Source: Sipunculus nudus (taxonomy: Eukaryota > Annelida > Sipuncula > Golfingiida > Sipunculidae). From it: DNA of 64,000 nt. Under the pieces are notes generated by a model. It did no database searches. It worked only from the letters and a program-made list of their open reading frames with translations, and had not been told where the DNA came from. Below, in pieces: positions 1-12,404 of the stretch. Position 1 is the stretch's first letter; each line of letters starts with the position of its first letter. The DNA lies in assembly GCA_026874595.1 (NCBI GenBank), contig CM049312.1:57231429-57295428 (forward strand), read 5' to 3'. Made by a program: the position numbers and the translations under genes.

Positions 1-95
1 TAATCCAGATGAACAGTTCATGTAAATATTCTCAGAGAATAGTCCGATTCTATCTCTAAAACAATCTGTTGTAATCAAAAAGTGATTTCTGGTAA

Positions 96-1295
96 TAATC
101 CCAAAGGCAAACTGACGACAATCCGTATTTTGCTACGGAACCTAATAACAACAGATCACGTGATCGTGCGAAGCACGAGTTTTGTTACGGAGATAAAAAA
201 TCAGATTCTGTAACTCTAGGCAGCGTGATATGTCAAGGGGAATGAATGAAGAAGTCAGTGTTTTTTTGTTAACAAATAATGATAATTTATTCTTAGAACA
301 ATCCTAACATTACAATACACTACATCAATACGATTTCACAGTATAATAATAAAATGTACAGTACCAGAGGGTCCGGATGCTCGGCTTTGATTTCTGGATA
401 CCCCAACTGTCACAGCTCAACAGGAGAAGTTTAAAACCAATGATCCACGTAAAATGTTATAATCCAAAGGCAATTGGAGACAGTCCGTATTAAATCTGTA
501 TAAAATCTATTGAATATCTGGCACCACTGCAATTAACGGAAAAGGTCCAAACCGACGAGAAAGTAACACTCTTAGTGCTCGCTGGTATATTCCTTTCTGC
601 CAGCTCTAAACACAGCCCCTAATTTAAAGCTTCTCACCCGAAAATTTGTAGAAATGGAAAATCCCCCCCCCCCCAAAAAAAAAAACAACACACACACACA
701 CACATGAACAGACACGAAACATCTAGAACAAAGAAAGCTGTGTCTCTACGCTTCAGACCCCACACGCGAGCCAGCGTCCAAACAAGCGAGGTTCCCATAC
801 CAACGAACCATGCCTACGCCACACGAATCAGAATGTCAACAGACACATGTTACACTCCTGCGCACAACAAAACAGATACCTGTAGCAATATAAAGTCTGT
901 ATAAAATCCGTAGAATATCTGCAAGTTCTGCAATTATCGGAAAGGTCCCAAAAACTGACGAGAAAGTCACACTCTTCCGTGTGCGCTGGTATTTTCTCTC
1001 TGCCGGCTCTAAACACAGCCCCTATTTATAGCTTTTCCATCCGAAGCCCAATAACTTCCATATTCACGAACCTTCCAAATACAACAGTACACATGTGCCA
1101 ATAGCGCATGAACAGACCCGAAATTTCTAGACTACACCGAACACGCTGTCTTTACACTCCGCGAGAGTTCAGCAAGTGCGGTTCCCATAGCAGCGCACAG
1201 GGTTTGCGCTTAACACGAATCAGAATGCCTAGCACATGCCAAGTTATGTTATATCCCGCGCATAACAAACAGATACATGTAATACCGTGCATGTT
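96..1295. repeat. ~400-bp tandem repeat, two full units plus a partial one
   Basis: Two successive units (about 487-890 and 891-1290) share the same order of blocks: the 'ctgtataaaatc' block at 495 and 894, the 'gacgagaaagt' block at 554 and 957, the 'ctctaaacacagcccc' block near 604 and 1008, the 'gaacagac' block at 706 and 1110, and the 'cagatac' block at 873 and 1270. Spacing is 397-404 bp throughout. A partial older unit around 96-130 matches 465-495 ('ccaaaggcaa...ccgtatt'). Small open frames at 704-904 and 1108-1299 are the same stretch of each unit and I do not regard them as genes. The units differ at many positions, so the duplication is not recent. It could be a satellite edge or a mobile-element LTR pair. 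Confidence 0.7.
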
Positions 1296-1299
1296 ATGA

Positions 1300-3494
1300 A
1301 GTTTATAATTTGTGATATTTCAGTAGGAAAATTTTACTTTGAAAAATATTTCATAGTTTATATTCAGTTCCTCTTTTGTGTGCAAATATGTGTGCATCTA
1401 AACTACATGGAAGTGTGCACTTTTAATTAAAGTGATCTCGGATTATTTAAGTAAATTATTAGTAAATAAAACTTATGTTCTTCATATGGATGCAAGTTAA
1501 GGTTCGATGCCCCACAGAATATTGTATTTAATTTTATTTAAAAACTATAAAAATCTATAAAAAACTGAACAATTGTTGTCTCAGTGTTAAATATGGACAT
1601 GAACAATTTTCAATGATTTTTTGGGGAGTATGACATCATTTTCGAACCTTGCAACTTTGTATTGAGTCCGGAATGTCTGAATGTTAACAGTGTCTGACAT
1701 TGTACTTAAACCGTTGTGCATGGTCACACTAAAAAAAAAAATATCAGATTAAAAGAATACATGTCGTCCTACGATTGCCGTAAAAAAGGCTAGCATATCA
1801 CTTGGACTTGATCCGGGTTTGATGAAAATGGTTCACATATAAGACGAATCTCACAGTAAGCTTATATAAATCACCATAAAATGAAAAAGAACGCCAAACA
1901 TATTTGACGTTCCTACTTTGTCTTTACACACACAATACACATCACTCATAGTAGAAGTAATATATACATATGAAGCCACGATGTGCTTTTATTCTCGATG
2001 AAAATATGAGGATAAACTCAGATGAATAAAATCTCTGTATCCGGAAAAAAAATCAATTTATATCGTATGACTGCAAGAAGAGAGAAAAAAAAACCTATTT
2101 CTATACATAATTAATCGAGCCCATCTGAGTCCTGTCATTTTCTTACATAAAACAGTTTGGTATCATTTATTTATGATTCTAGAAAACATAAATACACTGT
2201 TTACGGTTTTATGTCATTTTGATTTCAAACCAAAATCGGTGAGCCTCCAGATGCCGGGTAGCTTCGAACGTCCATCTACAAAAATAATTTCATTTCCATT
2301 AGTTTAGAAATGGCAGTGGCTGAAGCATATAAAGTCCTCATATGTAATAGAATTACCAAGCACAAACCCATATGCCGAAGCCGTGAAAGCCAAGAAGAAG
2401 AGAATATAAGCAATAGTTATAAGATACTTTTAAAGTAATGTTCTCTTCTTTATGTACTGCGATGTCTGAGGGCTATTCCTGGGATCGTTTAGCTTGCGAT
2501 CCTTTTATCGAAATTCGTTACGGACAAATAAACTGGTCTATTTTAGTCGGATGGTATAGCTATACCCCACTGACTTGAATTCCATATGACTTCCCGAGAG
2601 GGCCAACAGCTGTAAGAAAATGATCTTTACAGGACAGTAAAGTTTAACGCTGTTACAATGTGTTGAGTCATCCTTCTTTCTTAAACTACCAGTCTGCATA
2701 TATAGTTTTGTAGGACTAAAGCCGCCCTTCCATCTGCCGAATATTTTGCTGACCGATGAGTGTCCGAACACCTAGCGATTTTTCGTATATATTACCAGAT
2801 TTTTCTGGCCATTTTGGTCTTTTCTTATTACGTCTCCAGGATTGTTTAAAGGGAATGATAAAGAGAAGAAAAAATCGGCCGGAAAATCCTTTATATTGTC
2901 AAGGATTTTTAAGTCGAATTGTCCGGCCAGATTTTTAATCCGAACCAACAGCACCCACACATATACGGACCCCTACAATTTATACGTCCGGCAAAAAATC
3001 GGTCGGAAAAAATGGGAAGTCGGGAGGTCTGATTTTTTTTTCTAAACTGGCTTTAGTTTATATTATGAACCGGAACGTCTCAGAAGCCTATTCTTATTCA
3101 AGCTGACGTTTAATTTAAGTACAAGGGCTTTCCCTTAATGGAGTTGATGAGGTAGATGCTTACCAATAGTTAATATATTTCTTTACGCATTTTCAGGTTG
3201 TTTTTACTGCAGCGCCATATCTAGATTTCAGTGTCATGCGGATTTTTCTGGAGTGTTTCAATACATAAGTCATTAATAACACCGGAAACTCCAATAATTT
3301 CGTGATAAATCTACATTTCTTTAACCTGAAGATATGAATAAATGTAGATTGTGTTATAACTTTATGTAGCTGTGTCAACTAAGCAGCAACTACAAGGTGT
3401 AACTCGAAAGCAAAGCCCTTGAAATGTAGCCAATTATTTGACATTCATTATTCACAACATTCTCAAGAAAATCAAGTAAGGACTTTGTAAATTT
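1300..3494. other. AT-rich intergenic stretch, no gene seen
   Basis: No convincing exon, RNA gene or long repeat was found. The 2756-3050 part carries several short, related blocks of the type 'ccagatttttctggcc' and 'aatcggccggaaaa' in both orientations. This may be an old fold-back repeat, but no clean ends are visible. Confidence 0.4.
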
Positions 3495-3507
3495 AATAAT
3501 AATAATG

Positions 3508-3567
<60 letters not shown>
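3495..3567 (+). repeat. (TAA)n microsatellite
   Basis: About 23 units of the trinucleotide AAT/TAA with one interruption ('atg') near the start. Confidence 0.95.
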
Positions 3568-3734
3568 GGTAGTCTTTATATAGCACCAATTCTCCGATTA
3601 TCGCTCACTCACAGCGCAATTCACGCACACATAGGACTGTCTTTGTTGAACTTCTAATTTAGATCACATAATTTGACACTTTAATGTGTTTGTATATCTT
3701 ACTTTTACCAAATATCCCATGAACAGCAGCAATC

Positions 3735-4580
3735 TTAAGTATCATATTAGACATGAAAATTGATAATCATTCGAAAGCCTCGGAAAAACTTAAGTATAAT
3801 AGACTATTGCAGTTAATTAAAAAGCATAATATTTTGTTTGATTACCAGTTTGGATTTAGGAAAAATCATGGTACCAATCTAGCTCACATCACATTAGCTT
3901 TTAAGGTAATGAATAATCTCTATTATGATGACCATGTAATAGGGGTCTTTACAGAATTTTTTAAGGCTTTTGATACTGTGTGTCGTGAAATTTGATCGTC
4001 AAAATGCAGAAAATATGATATCAGGGGAATTGCATATGATTATTTAGTAATAACAAAACAGAGTTCTGTATGTTCATTATAAAGATTGCGCAGAACTTAA
4101 GGACGTTACCTGTGGTGTCCCTCAAGGTCTAATATTGGGACCTTAATTTGCTCTTTTTGTTATATAATTAATATGGTTTATATTTCAAAAATATTGTTTC
4201 CAATATTATTTGTAGATGATACAAATATATTTGACAAAGGAAAAAGCTTAACTGACATAGCAAACATTTTAAATAACGAATCATCTTAATTAATTGTGTG
4301 GCTTAATGTTGATAAGTTATCTTCGAATTTTGATAAAACACCTTTTATGGTATTTAAGAAATCTAGAAAAGGCTGGAGTTAGAAAGAAACTTTAAAATAG
4401 TGAAAAACAATATCCCAGTACAAGAAGTGAGTGTCAAAAGCTTAATGTAAGGTGTTATTTTTGATGACAGATTAAACTTGCATAGTCAGATTAAGATGTT
4501 AGGTAACAAAATCTCTAGAGGATTAGGAGTTTTATGTAAAGCTCGTGAAGTATTACCTTATTTTTGCATGGTTACATTGT

Positions 4581-4637
<57 letters not shown>

Positions 4638-4980
4638 TATTCTTCAGCACCTTATCGAGCACAATCAGTCATTGAAATTTCTTTAGTTACCAAAGATTCA
4701 TGCTAATTGTGTGCTTCTTTTCATGTATAAGTTTAACAAAGGTCTCCTACCGTCTTTTATAAATAATTTATTTTTAGTAAATTCTTATGTTTATAATACC
4801 ATACAATGAAATATTTATATGTTCCAGTCAGTAAAAGTGCAGCAATGTATAGAACTATCCGTTTTAAAGGTGTTAATTTATGGAATACTTACATATCAGT
4901 ATAGTACAATACAAAATCTATTTACTTGTTTAAGAAAAATGTTAAAAAGTATTTAATGTCTGAAAATATGAAATATTAAT
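3735..4980 (+). pseudogene. Degenerate LINE (non-LTR retrotransposon) reverse transcriptase, RT core to C-terminus
   Basis: The 3753-3995 frame reads like the RT domain of Jockey/CR1-type LINEs: a Q-F-G-F-R-K-N-H block followed by F-x-x-F-F-K-A-F-D-T-V (RT motif A region). Further down, in shifted frames, come the motif B block (C-G-V-P-Q-G...L-G-P, about 4108-4145) and a motif C remnant, V-D-D-T-N (about 4212-4226), where family members have A-D-D. The 4490-4560 frame (K-M-L-G-N-K-I-S-R-G-L-G-V-L) and 4690-4960 match the C-terminal region of such proteins. Several stops and frameshifts, and a (TA)n insertion at 4584-4630, make it non-functional. The element class is firm from the motifs. The exact clade is not resolved. 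Confidence 0.8.
4584..4630 (+). repeat. (TA)n microsatellite inside the LINE remnant
   Basis: An uninterrupted TA run splits the C-terminal coding region of the LINE pseudogene. It therefore arose or expanded after the element inserted. Confidence 0.95.
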
Positions 4981-5265
4981 TCAATAATACACATGGCTTT
5001 AAACTTTTCAAGCTTATTTTCTGATCACTGCCCAATATTTCCTGTTTGCTCTGATAAACAAATGTAATTTAATTAATAAAAGGGCATATACCTCTTCAAG
5101 GTCAAGCCCCCTTTGATAAATGCCATAAAATGAATATTTGTTGGTGACATATCAGAATTTATTGAAGCATGTTTCTACTTGTATTATGTCTTGGTTAATT
5201 AAGATCAAGTTCAATGTAACTGCTGTCTGAATATATACTACAGGTGGCACTCCCTGTGTTGAACT

Positions 5266-5527
5266 AAGCCGTGCCAAAATGATTTTTCCTATCATTTTTC
5301 ACTCACAAACGAGTGCGCCTGTCGGGGGTCCTCGGTGGTATGATTACCAACCCAGGGCCCGCAGGTGCAGTAGTCACCGGGCCTGGTTAACGCCAGGATA
5401 TAAAATGAGAGGAAGCGTGTGATACTGCCCTGTCACGTAGTCCGAAACCGGAATGAAAATCTGCATGCAGATGTACATATACTTAGATGAGGCAGCATTA
5501 AAAAAAATGGAGGCGGTTACCTCCGAC
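5266..5527 (+). mobile_element. SINE family A, copy 1 (5'-truncated)
   Basis: This lacks the tRNA-like head but keeps the body: 'cactcacaaacgagtgcgcc', 'gggcccgcaggtgcagtagt', 'ctgccctgtcacgtagtccg', then a 'tctgcatgcaga' block and a tail with 'aaaaatggaggcggttacc'. The same ordered blocks occur at 6005, 7905 (minus), 31452 and 35975 (minus). The poly-A/TA stretch after 5527 is consistent with a SINE 3' end. Confidence 0.75.
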
Positions 5528-6004
5528 AAAAAATATATATATATAAAAAAAAAACATTTTTCATGGATACATCACAAAAAATAATATTGTAATAATAAAG
5601 TAATCTGTAGAGCAGGTGAAATTAGATGCAGAGAGTAAGAATTGAATTTAATTATTTTAAAATTATTTCTTTATTGAAATAAAAATATTATTATTATATT
5701 CGATTGATTGAATAATATACAGTCAGTCATCAAATATCTCAGGAACTGCAACAACTATGTGACTTGCAAATCGATGTCAGCCATAGATGGTGCCATCTCA
5801 GTTGGACTACTGAACTTGGATTTTCACTTTCATTATTTTGATCAACCATTATAATGCACAGTATGGCACAGAGTGACACGGTCTTGGGACAGGCAAATTT
5901 AAACCATACCTTTTGTGACACTCACTTAACCCGGTAATACAAGTCAATAGTTTCAAGGCGTGGTACCACCAGGTGTCCGCATGTGCAAAATAATGGGTCA
6001 CCAA

Positions 6005-6353
6005 CCGGCTTCTGTGGCTCAAGCGTAGAGCACCGGACTCAAAACCGGGAGATTTTTCACGGACGCAACCCACCAAGGGTGAACGCCCTGCAGGCTTTAT
6101 GGGAAGGCCGCGCCCAACGGCCGTGTTACACTCTCAAACGATTGCGCCTTTCGGGGGTTCATCGGTGTAATGACCCAGCATTCGGGATGACACACACCCA
6201 GGACCCACGGGAGTGATAAATCGAGCCTGGTTGATGCCAGAATTATCGCGTGTAAGCTCCTATAACGTAGTCCGAGGCCGGAATGAAATTCTGCAGATTT
6301 ACATAATATTTAGGTTAGCATGCTTTTAAAAATGGAGGGGGTTACTTCCACCC
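6005..6353 (+). mobile_element. SINE family A, copy 2 (near full length)
   Basis: The head resembles a tRNA gene, with an A-box-like 'tggctcaagcgtagagc' near 6015 and a decayed B-box region around 6050. The body then follows in the same order as the other copies: 'gcgcctttcgggggttcatc', 'acccaggacccacgggag', 'acgtagtccgaggccggaat', 'ttctgcagat', 'aaaaatggagggggttac'. It ends in an A-rich tail. SINE heads of this kind derive from RNA polymerase III tRNA genes; mobilisation would need a partner LINE. An antisense open frame at 5849-6076 is only this element read backwards. Confidence 0.8.
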
Positions 6354-6383
6354 AAAAAAATCTGAAAAAAAGATTATTGGTCA

Positions 6384-6735
6384 CCAGATGGCGAATATTA
6401 AAAGGATCCTCATCAAACTTTGTGTTCCGTAGGTGAAAATAAATGAATGAACGCTCAGCGACTCACGTGGAGTTACGTGCATCACAGGCGACTCTGTCCG
6501 TCATAACAAAGGCGGCTACATTGTCACACCAAAATGTCACCTGTGTCACCGGTTTACCCCGTTCGGAAATAACACTTTATGTTTCCCCTAACGCTAATGT
6601 ATGACAACGGTCTCGACTGGCCTACCGTTTATGGTAAATAATCATTTAAACAAAGATATGTTACTGTGGTCCTGATTACCTCAAAACTATGAAAGAACTT
6701 TTCTTTGAAGTGACTTTACCCCTCACAACAATTTT
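6384..6735 (+). repeat. Dispersed or duplicated ~350-bp block D, copy 1
   Basis: Homologous to 10061-10430 in the same orientation. Shared landmarks in order are 'cgaatatta', 'gcatcacaggc(g/a)actctgtccg', 'tgtcacctgtgtca', 'ggtctcgactggcctaccgtt' and 'cctgattacctc'. It starts just after SINE A copy 2. No coding sense is visible. Confidence 0.75.
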
Positions 6736-7376
6736 TTTCTTATTTCCTTGCACACTTTTTTGTTAATTTGATAACTTAAAACCCAACCAACCATGTGGTA
6801 AACATGGTATCCTTTGGTGTAGCACTATTGGATTTATATTATGAATACTATTTCAGTCTTCTGTCAGCTAACGGGGCCAGAAGACTAATTACATTCTCCT
6901 GACATGGATTTTTCCCTAATGCTTAGACGGTACATGTCCTGAGTGCACTCTCCATGAAGGAAATAGACACTGTTGGCGTAAATCTTATAGTCTAAAAATA
7001 TATAAATAGCGTATAAGAAGCCACAAATGCTCTTTCTTTTCTTTGTGATATAACGACAAATCAAATGTGTCAGCTATATTACATGGATGATCGGGCTGTG
7101 GAACCCATACAAAATAAAGGTTTTGTCATGGCCTTTCGCGGGCTGATTTTTCACCTGTCTCACTTCAGGTGCGCTCTCGCTTATAACTATTGTTGTCCAT
7201 AAATGGGACCATCAAAAACACAAGACCACACACGCCAGGCAACATATTTTCTCTTAAATTCCCCAAATTAATTAACTTTATAGTTTGAGCAATGCCCCCT
7301 ATTATGCGTCAAAGAGTCAGACCAGTTCACTATTAAATTATGAAGACGATTACACGTGAATTCACATCAAGGGCAA

Positions 7377-7379
<3 letters not shown>

Positions 7380-7437
<58 letters not shown>
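7380..7437 (+). repeat. (TA)n array, left of small insertion
   Basis: TA run with one 'aa' interruption. It directly abuts the TGTTACG-ended insertion. Confidence 0.95.
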
Positions 7438-7598
7438 TGTTACGAAGGAAAATTGCTCAGGGGAAAATACTTGGTCGATCAAGGATTCGAACCCATAACG
7501 GTGGCGCACAAGTCCGGCGTACCAACCGCTTCGCTAGAAAAGCAAGGTTCTCTAGCGAGACAGTTCGGTATGTCCGCTTTTATGTCACCACGTAACAA
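7438..7598. mobile_element. Small insertion with TGTTACG...CGTAACA ends and an antisense tRNA-like core
   Basis: About 160 bp embedded in TA repeats, beginning 'tgttacgaagg' and ending 'cacgtaaca', so the termini are short inverted repeats of the TG...CA kind typical of LTRs. On the minus strand it holds an A-box-like 'agcgaagcggttggtacg' followed about 30 nt later by a good B box ('gggttcgaatcc', complement near 7484-7495). It could be a solo LTR or terminal-repeat miniature element that captured a tRNA-like sequence, or a tRNA-headed SINE. The sequence does not decide between these. Confidence 0.5.
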
Positions 7599-7601
<3 letters not shown>

Positions 7602-7648
<47 letters not shown>

Positions 7649-7670
7649 TATATTTATATTTATATATAGC
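7602..7670 (+). repeat. (TA)n array, right of small insertion
   Basis: TA run, becoming 'tatttata' at the right end. Confidence 0.95.
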
Positions 7671-7904
7671 TGTCATAATTATAGAATTTGATTTATTTCA
7701 GGAAGAAATTCAACTTTTAACATTTATGACGAAATGGATTTTCTTAATATGTACCTGTCAAACTAACGTTCTAGTTCAAGTTAAAAATTCAGTGTTTTGA
7801 TAATACTTTAGGCAGCCCTTTCCTCTATCGATTCTTCTAGTCCCAAAATCGCCTGAAAATTTCATGAGATTCGGTTCATGATTGCGTGGGTTTGTTTTAA
7901 TATT

Positions 7905-8188
7905 ATGTTTTTAAGTATATGTACATCTGCAGATTTCCTTTCCGATTTTGGACTGTTTGACAGGGCAATATCACACGCTTCCGCTCATTTGATATCCTCG
8001 TGTTAACCAGGCCCGATGATTACTGCGCCGGTGGGCCCTGGGTGTTTATCGTCCCAATTGCTTAGTCCGACAACAGAGGAACCCGTGAAAGGGGCACTCG
8101 TTTGTGAGTGAAGCACGGCCGTTGGGCACGACCTCCCGATTGAGCCTACAGAGCGCTTACGCTGGGTGGGGACCGACCGTGAAAAATA
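7905..8188 (-). mobile_element. SINE family A, copy 3 (reverse, head missing)
   Basis: The reverse complement shows the family body: 'cacggtcggtcc', 'aacggccgtgcttcactcac', 'acgagtgcccc', 'gggcccaccggcgcagtaat', 'ttgccctgtcaaacagtcc', 'tctgcagatg'. The tRNA-like head is not present beyond 8188. Confidence 0.75.
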
Positions 8189-8842
8189 ACATATTACAAG
8201 TACCTTCTTATAGAAACTTGGTTCATGTAGATATAGTATTGTGTGTTAGTCATTAAGATCTTCCTTGAAATGAAGCTAGCACCCTACTGGGACGGCCATT
8301 AGAGTGCTTATACAAGATGCAACAATGACGTGAGGTTTTCAAAAAGAAAGACTCAACAAGAGAGGATTAAGGGTACAAACAGTTATATAACTTTGAAATA
8401 GAGTCATCCCATCCTCGTTACATAGTGTAGAGCCGGGAAGCCGGGAGTCGACGCCCACGCCATGGGATTCTGTCCCATTCATCTGACTCCAATGTAAAGT
8501 ACGCCAACAGAATAGACGACAATATAGGTTCTCTATGTCAATCACGTGGCCTGGCTTGACCAAATACAGACGCTGGTATTGAGTTTTCGGCTTCAAGATG
8601 ATTCATCATGAACATTGACTAGAAAAGGATAATGATAAATGATACTATATGTCTTCTCATGTGTGCCATGGGTAATTTTTCATCTTGCTGGAAATGTTAG
8701 CTTCCTGGCGTGCAACATAGAGCGTGGGAAATTCGACCGTTTATCTATGACCTTATGGTTTGATGGTTCAAATCTTCGTTGAATGATGCATGGCAATGCA
8801 GAAGACTTAAGAGCAAGCGCATGTATTCAAGTTCCCGTGGTT

Positions 8843-9177
8843 ATTATTGCCTTCGCCATACCAGGGGGTATGCGTTCATTCCCGTTCGTATGCGTGTGTA
8901 TTTACTCACAACATAACTCACGAAATCATGAACGGATCCTATAAAATATTTAAGACCGCTTGAGAATAGACCAGTAAACAATCGATTTTATTCTGGTGTG
9001 GAGCCGGCTCATGATCCGGAAGATGACTTCAAGGAATATTCAGAAATGTCCGATCCCATATAATGAACATGGGATTCTGGGCCGAATGCACACGTTTTGT
9101 GGAGCATCCCGAAATAAAAAAAAAACCCGCAAAAATGGCGGAGGTTTGCATACGTGAGAATGCATATTTCTAGTAAT
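8843..9177 (+). mobile_element. Dispersed element family B, copy 1
   Basis: Opens with 'attattgccttcgcca', has a middle 'ggtgtggagccggctcatgatccgg' and closes with 'aatggcggaggtttgcat'. The same landmarks are found at 63097-63430 and, in reverse, at 18313-18569. The layout (opening CCTTCGCCA, a GATCC-type middle, closing GGCGGAGGT) recalls a short non-autonomous repeat found widely in marine invertebrates and fish. Its transposition class is not evident from the sequence. Confidence 0.6.
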
Positions 9178-9179
9178 TA

Positions 9180-10060
9180 TTATTATTTACCACATTCGCC
9201 TGCAGAAAATTAATACTTGTCACGAGGCTGGATGAATAGGTCTTATATTTAATGGCAACAGCGTTTCTTGTTATTTAAAACATCCTGGTTGTGTGATTTA
9301 TATAAAGGAACTGTTGACGCGTCGGTAGGCATCCTTAATTTTCTACTGACGTCATCCTTAGATACCCCCCCCCCCGTTCCCATATAACAGAAATTCTGGT
9401 TATTAGTTGAATAACAGTATTTCTGTCATTGTAAATACAAGGATTTCAGGAGAGAATAAATACAACCTGTATTAATTGATTTGAGTTATTTCTAAATAAA
9501 AACTACATATACTTCTGACTCATTTTTAGCGCTTTCAAACGATAAATCCCTCGAATTTAGAAAGGCATATATAATTTGAGAATAACACTCGCTGTTAGAT
9601 TATTGTTTCCTGTCACCATTCCCTTGGTCAGGCAGCCACAAACTTTGAGTTTATAATCATGAACAGAAGAGCTATTTAGTTCGTTCAATTATTCACTACA
9701 ATTACAGCTGAGTGGCGTGCATTAGGTAATATATTATGCCGGTTTACAAAAATCGTATTATATATTAATATTCTCTATATATTCTGAAATCTAGATATAG
9801 TGTTTTACAGAATGAATTAATTATACTTTAATTTTTATCATGTGAAAAAAGAAGAATAAATGGTTATCAAACTGGACACAACACAGTTTATGAACGTCCA
9901 TTCTAATATTTAAAATTCTTAAAAATAACTATGATCATATATTAAAAGCCTTGTAAACTTCATGTATACTTGGAAACTAGAAATCGGATATGCGGCTTTA
10001 GACACAAACCGGCAAAAGCTGAAATTAAGCATTCATAGACCGCCTATACACATCTGCTTT
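9180..10060. other. Intergenic, no gene seen
   Basis: AT-rich, with a short C homopolymer near 9366. No exon-like or repeat structure was recognised. Confidence 0.4.
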
Positions 10061-10430
10061 ATACACCGATACCGAATATTAGATGAATCCTCAACAAACT
10101 TTCCGGTTCGTAGGTGAAGTAAAATATATGAATGCACGTCGACCGAGTCTCGGTGTATTACGATTCACCAACCCGATAGTTGCATCACAGGCAACTCTGT
10201 CCGTCATGACAAAGGAGGCTCAATTGTGACACCAAGATGTCACCTGTGTCAACCTGTGCGGAAAATATACTTTTTGTTTCTCCTAACGCTTATAAATGGC
10301 AACGGTCTCGACTGGCCTACCGTTAATAGTAAATAATCAATTAAACAAAACATTACTGTGATCCTGATTACCTCTGACGTTTGATAGAGCTCTTTTTTTA
10401 GGAGTTACTTAACCCCTCTCAACAGTATTG
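10061..10430 (+). repeat. Dispersed or duplicated ~350-bp block D, copy 2
   Basis: Homologous to 6384-6735 (direct orientation, about 3.7 kb apart), with scattered substitutions and small indels. This is an older duplication or a dispersed repeat with only two copies in the window. Confidence 0.75.
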
Positions 10431-11355
10431 CCTTTAGGCCTTATTTTTATATATCACGGCCCGATAGACCGACTTTCCTTGTTTTTTATTGAGCTTTGCT
10501 GCCAGTCATAAATGTATCAAAGTCCCACAGGACAGATGCTCACAACGCGTGAAATTGGTTGGAAATTCTAAGATCAAACTCCGTCGTTTATAATATAGAT
10601 CTGTTTCCCAAAGGTTTAAGATTAAAGGTATATACATATGTTCCCATAGGAGGAAACATAAGAATAAAGCATACATTTCACAAGAAACCATAATAACATT
10701 ATTAATGTTTTACTCAAAAAATCACAAAGATCAAACTAAACTCCAAATTAGATATACTTTGTGTTACCATAGCAACTCAAGGTCATCTTTTAGTTCCTTA
10801 ATCCGCAGGGGTCTGCCTAAATTTGACTAATTAGCACAGAAGAGATTCCAAAAAATTATTATATTCAGAGAATAAAACTTCAGTCTTTACTGTTATGATA
10901 TGTATGATGTATCTACCAAACAAATGTTGCTCTGTACAAACTTTGTCTTAACATCTTATTTGTATACTGAGCTAAACATTTCACACTGGCTATAAAATAA
11001 CATCTTATTAAAAAAATAATATTTGAGGGCTAGTTTTATATTGTAGTAGAGAGTCTGTTCTTTTGCATTCATTGAGATATGTAAAATAATGACAAAATAC
11101 CTAACAAGATCCACTTATTTATGTATTAATATTTTAATTAGTTTATAGTGGAATGTTTTTAAATCAGACGTTTTTAAATTTAAATGTTAAATTAATTATG
11201 CAACAAGAAGTGTGTTATTGTAACTTATGGATGGTTATTATGAATTTGTCCTTAGATCCTATATTGCAGTTCCCCATGCTTAAATTCTGCTGGGAATAAG
11301 AACACATTACTTCACCTGAAAATAATAGGTTGCACTTTTCTGTAAGTAAAGAAAT

Positions 11356-11357
<2 letters not shown>
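10431..11357. other. Intergenic, no gene seen
   Basis: AT-rich, with short open frames only and no splice-supported exon. Confidence 0.4.

Positions 11358-11424
<67 letters not shown>
11358..11424 (+). repeat. (GA)n microsatellite
   Basis: About 33 GA units with one phase break near 11395. An open frame running through it (Arg-Glu repeats) is a by-product. Confidence 0.95.
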
Positions 11425-11427
<3 letters not shown>

Positions 11428-12404
11428 CTGCTCACAAAATTGAACATAACAGAAGAAGCACAGTCATACCATGTGCTATAATCCGTTTATTTACATCAAT
11501 AAAGAGATATAATTTCTGTTTTCAATATCATTTCAATATCATTCTCATAATGCGCATCAGTTCATTGTTACGTCATCAATCAATACACATATTAAAAACA
11601 TCAGATCGTCTCTGCAACGCAAAGTCTCTGTTACTCCAAAAACACACAAAAATATAACGCTCTCTCAAACAAATGGCGGAATGCACCGTCTCAGTTGAAA
11701 AACACAAATTAAGCCATCTCTGGTATCAAAAGTTGATACAAAATGCGTACTCTTCTGCGTTATTTAAGGAACTTAAATGTTCCTTGCACAGGAGAACAGC
11801 AGCGAACGTTACACATGGCGGAAATGATCACACGTCTGTTTACGGAACATCACCATCAAGTAACTAAAGACAAACACCGGATTGTCTTGTCAAACAACGT
11901 AAATAAGCCAATTCAGCAATGTAAACCAGTGTCCAGTACACAAGCACATCAAGCGGAAAGTTATTTGTGGAACTCTGACGCAGTACAGCTGTTAAAAATA
12001 TCATAAACCACATGCTGTTCGGGATATGTGACGCATCCTTGCTATTACAGGTCATTTATATTCATAGGTTAAACGACGCAAACAGGTGTTTCAGAATATT
12101 ACCACACTGCGTCCGATCTTAGACTGGTCGGCTGTATCACCCGCGCGTGCATGTTGATGCAAAGCGTGGGCCGAGATCTGTAAAATAAACTTTAAAGAAT
12201 TCCCTTATCAATATTTTTTTTTATTCCAAGTTTATTTTCTTCGGTGTTCTGCTTTTTTCACCATACTGAAAGATTATGTACAGTGCTCGTTCATTAGATA
12301 TATTTAAAAATAACTGTCACATTACGGGAAAGGCTCAGCTGGTAATGCTAAAATGTTCAGTACTGTTCTGAATGTGAAGTATATAATCTGTGACGAAGGT
12401 GGAT

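Noticed and set aside
6001-6075. Functional tRNA gene
   Set aside because: The B-box region is decayed, no acceptor stem pairs, and it is continuous with the SINE A body.
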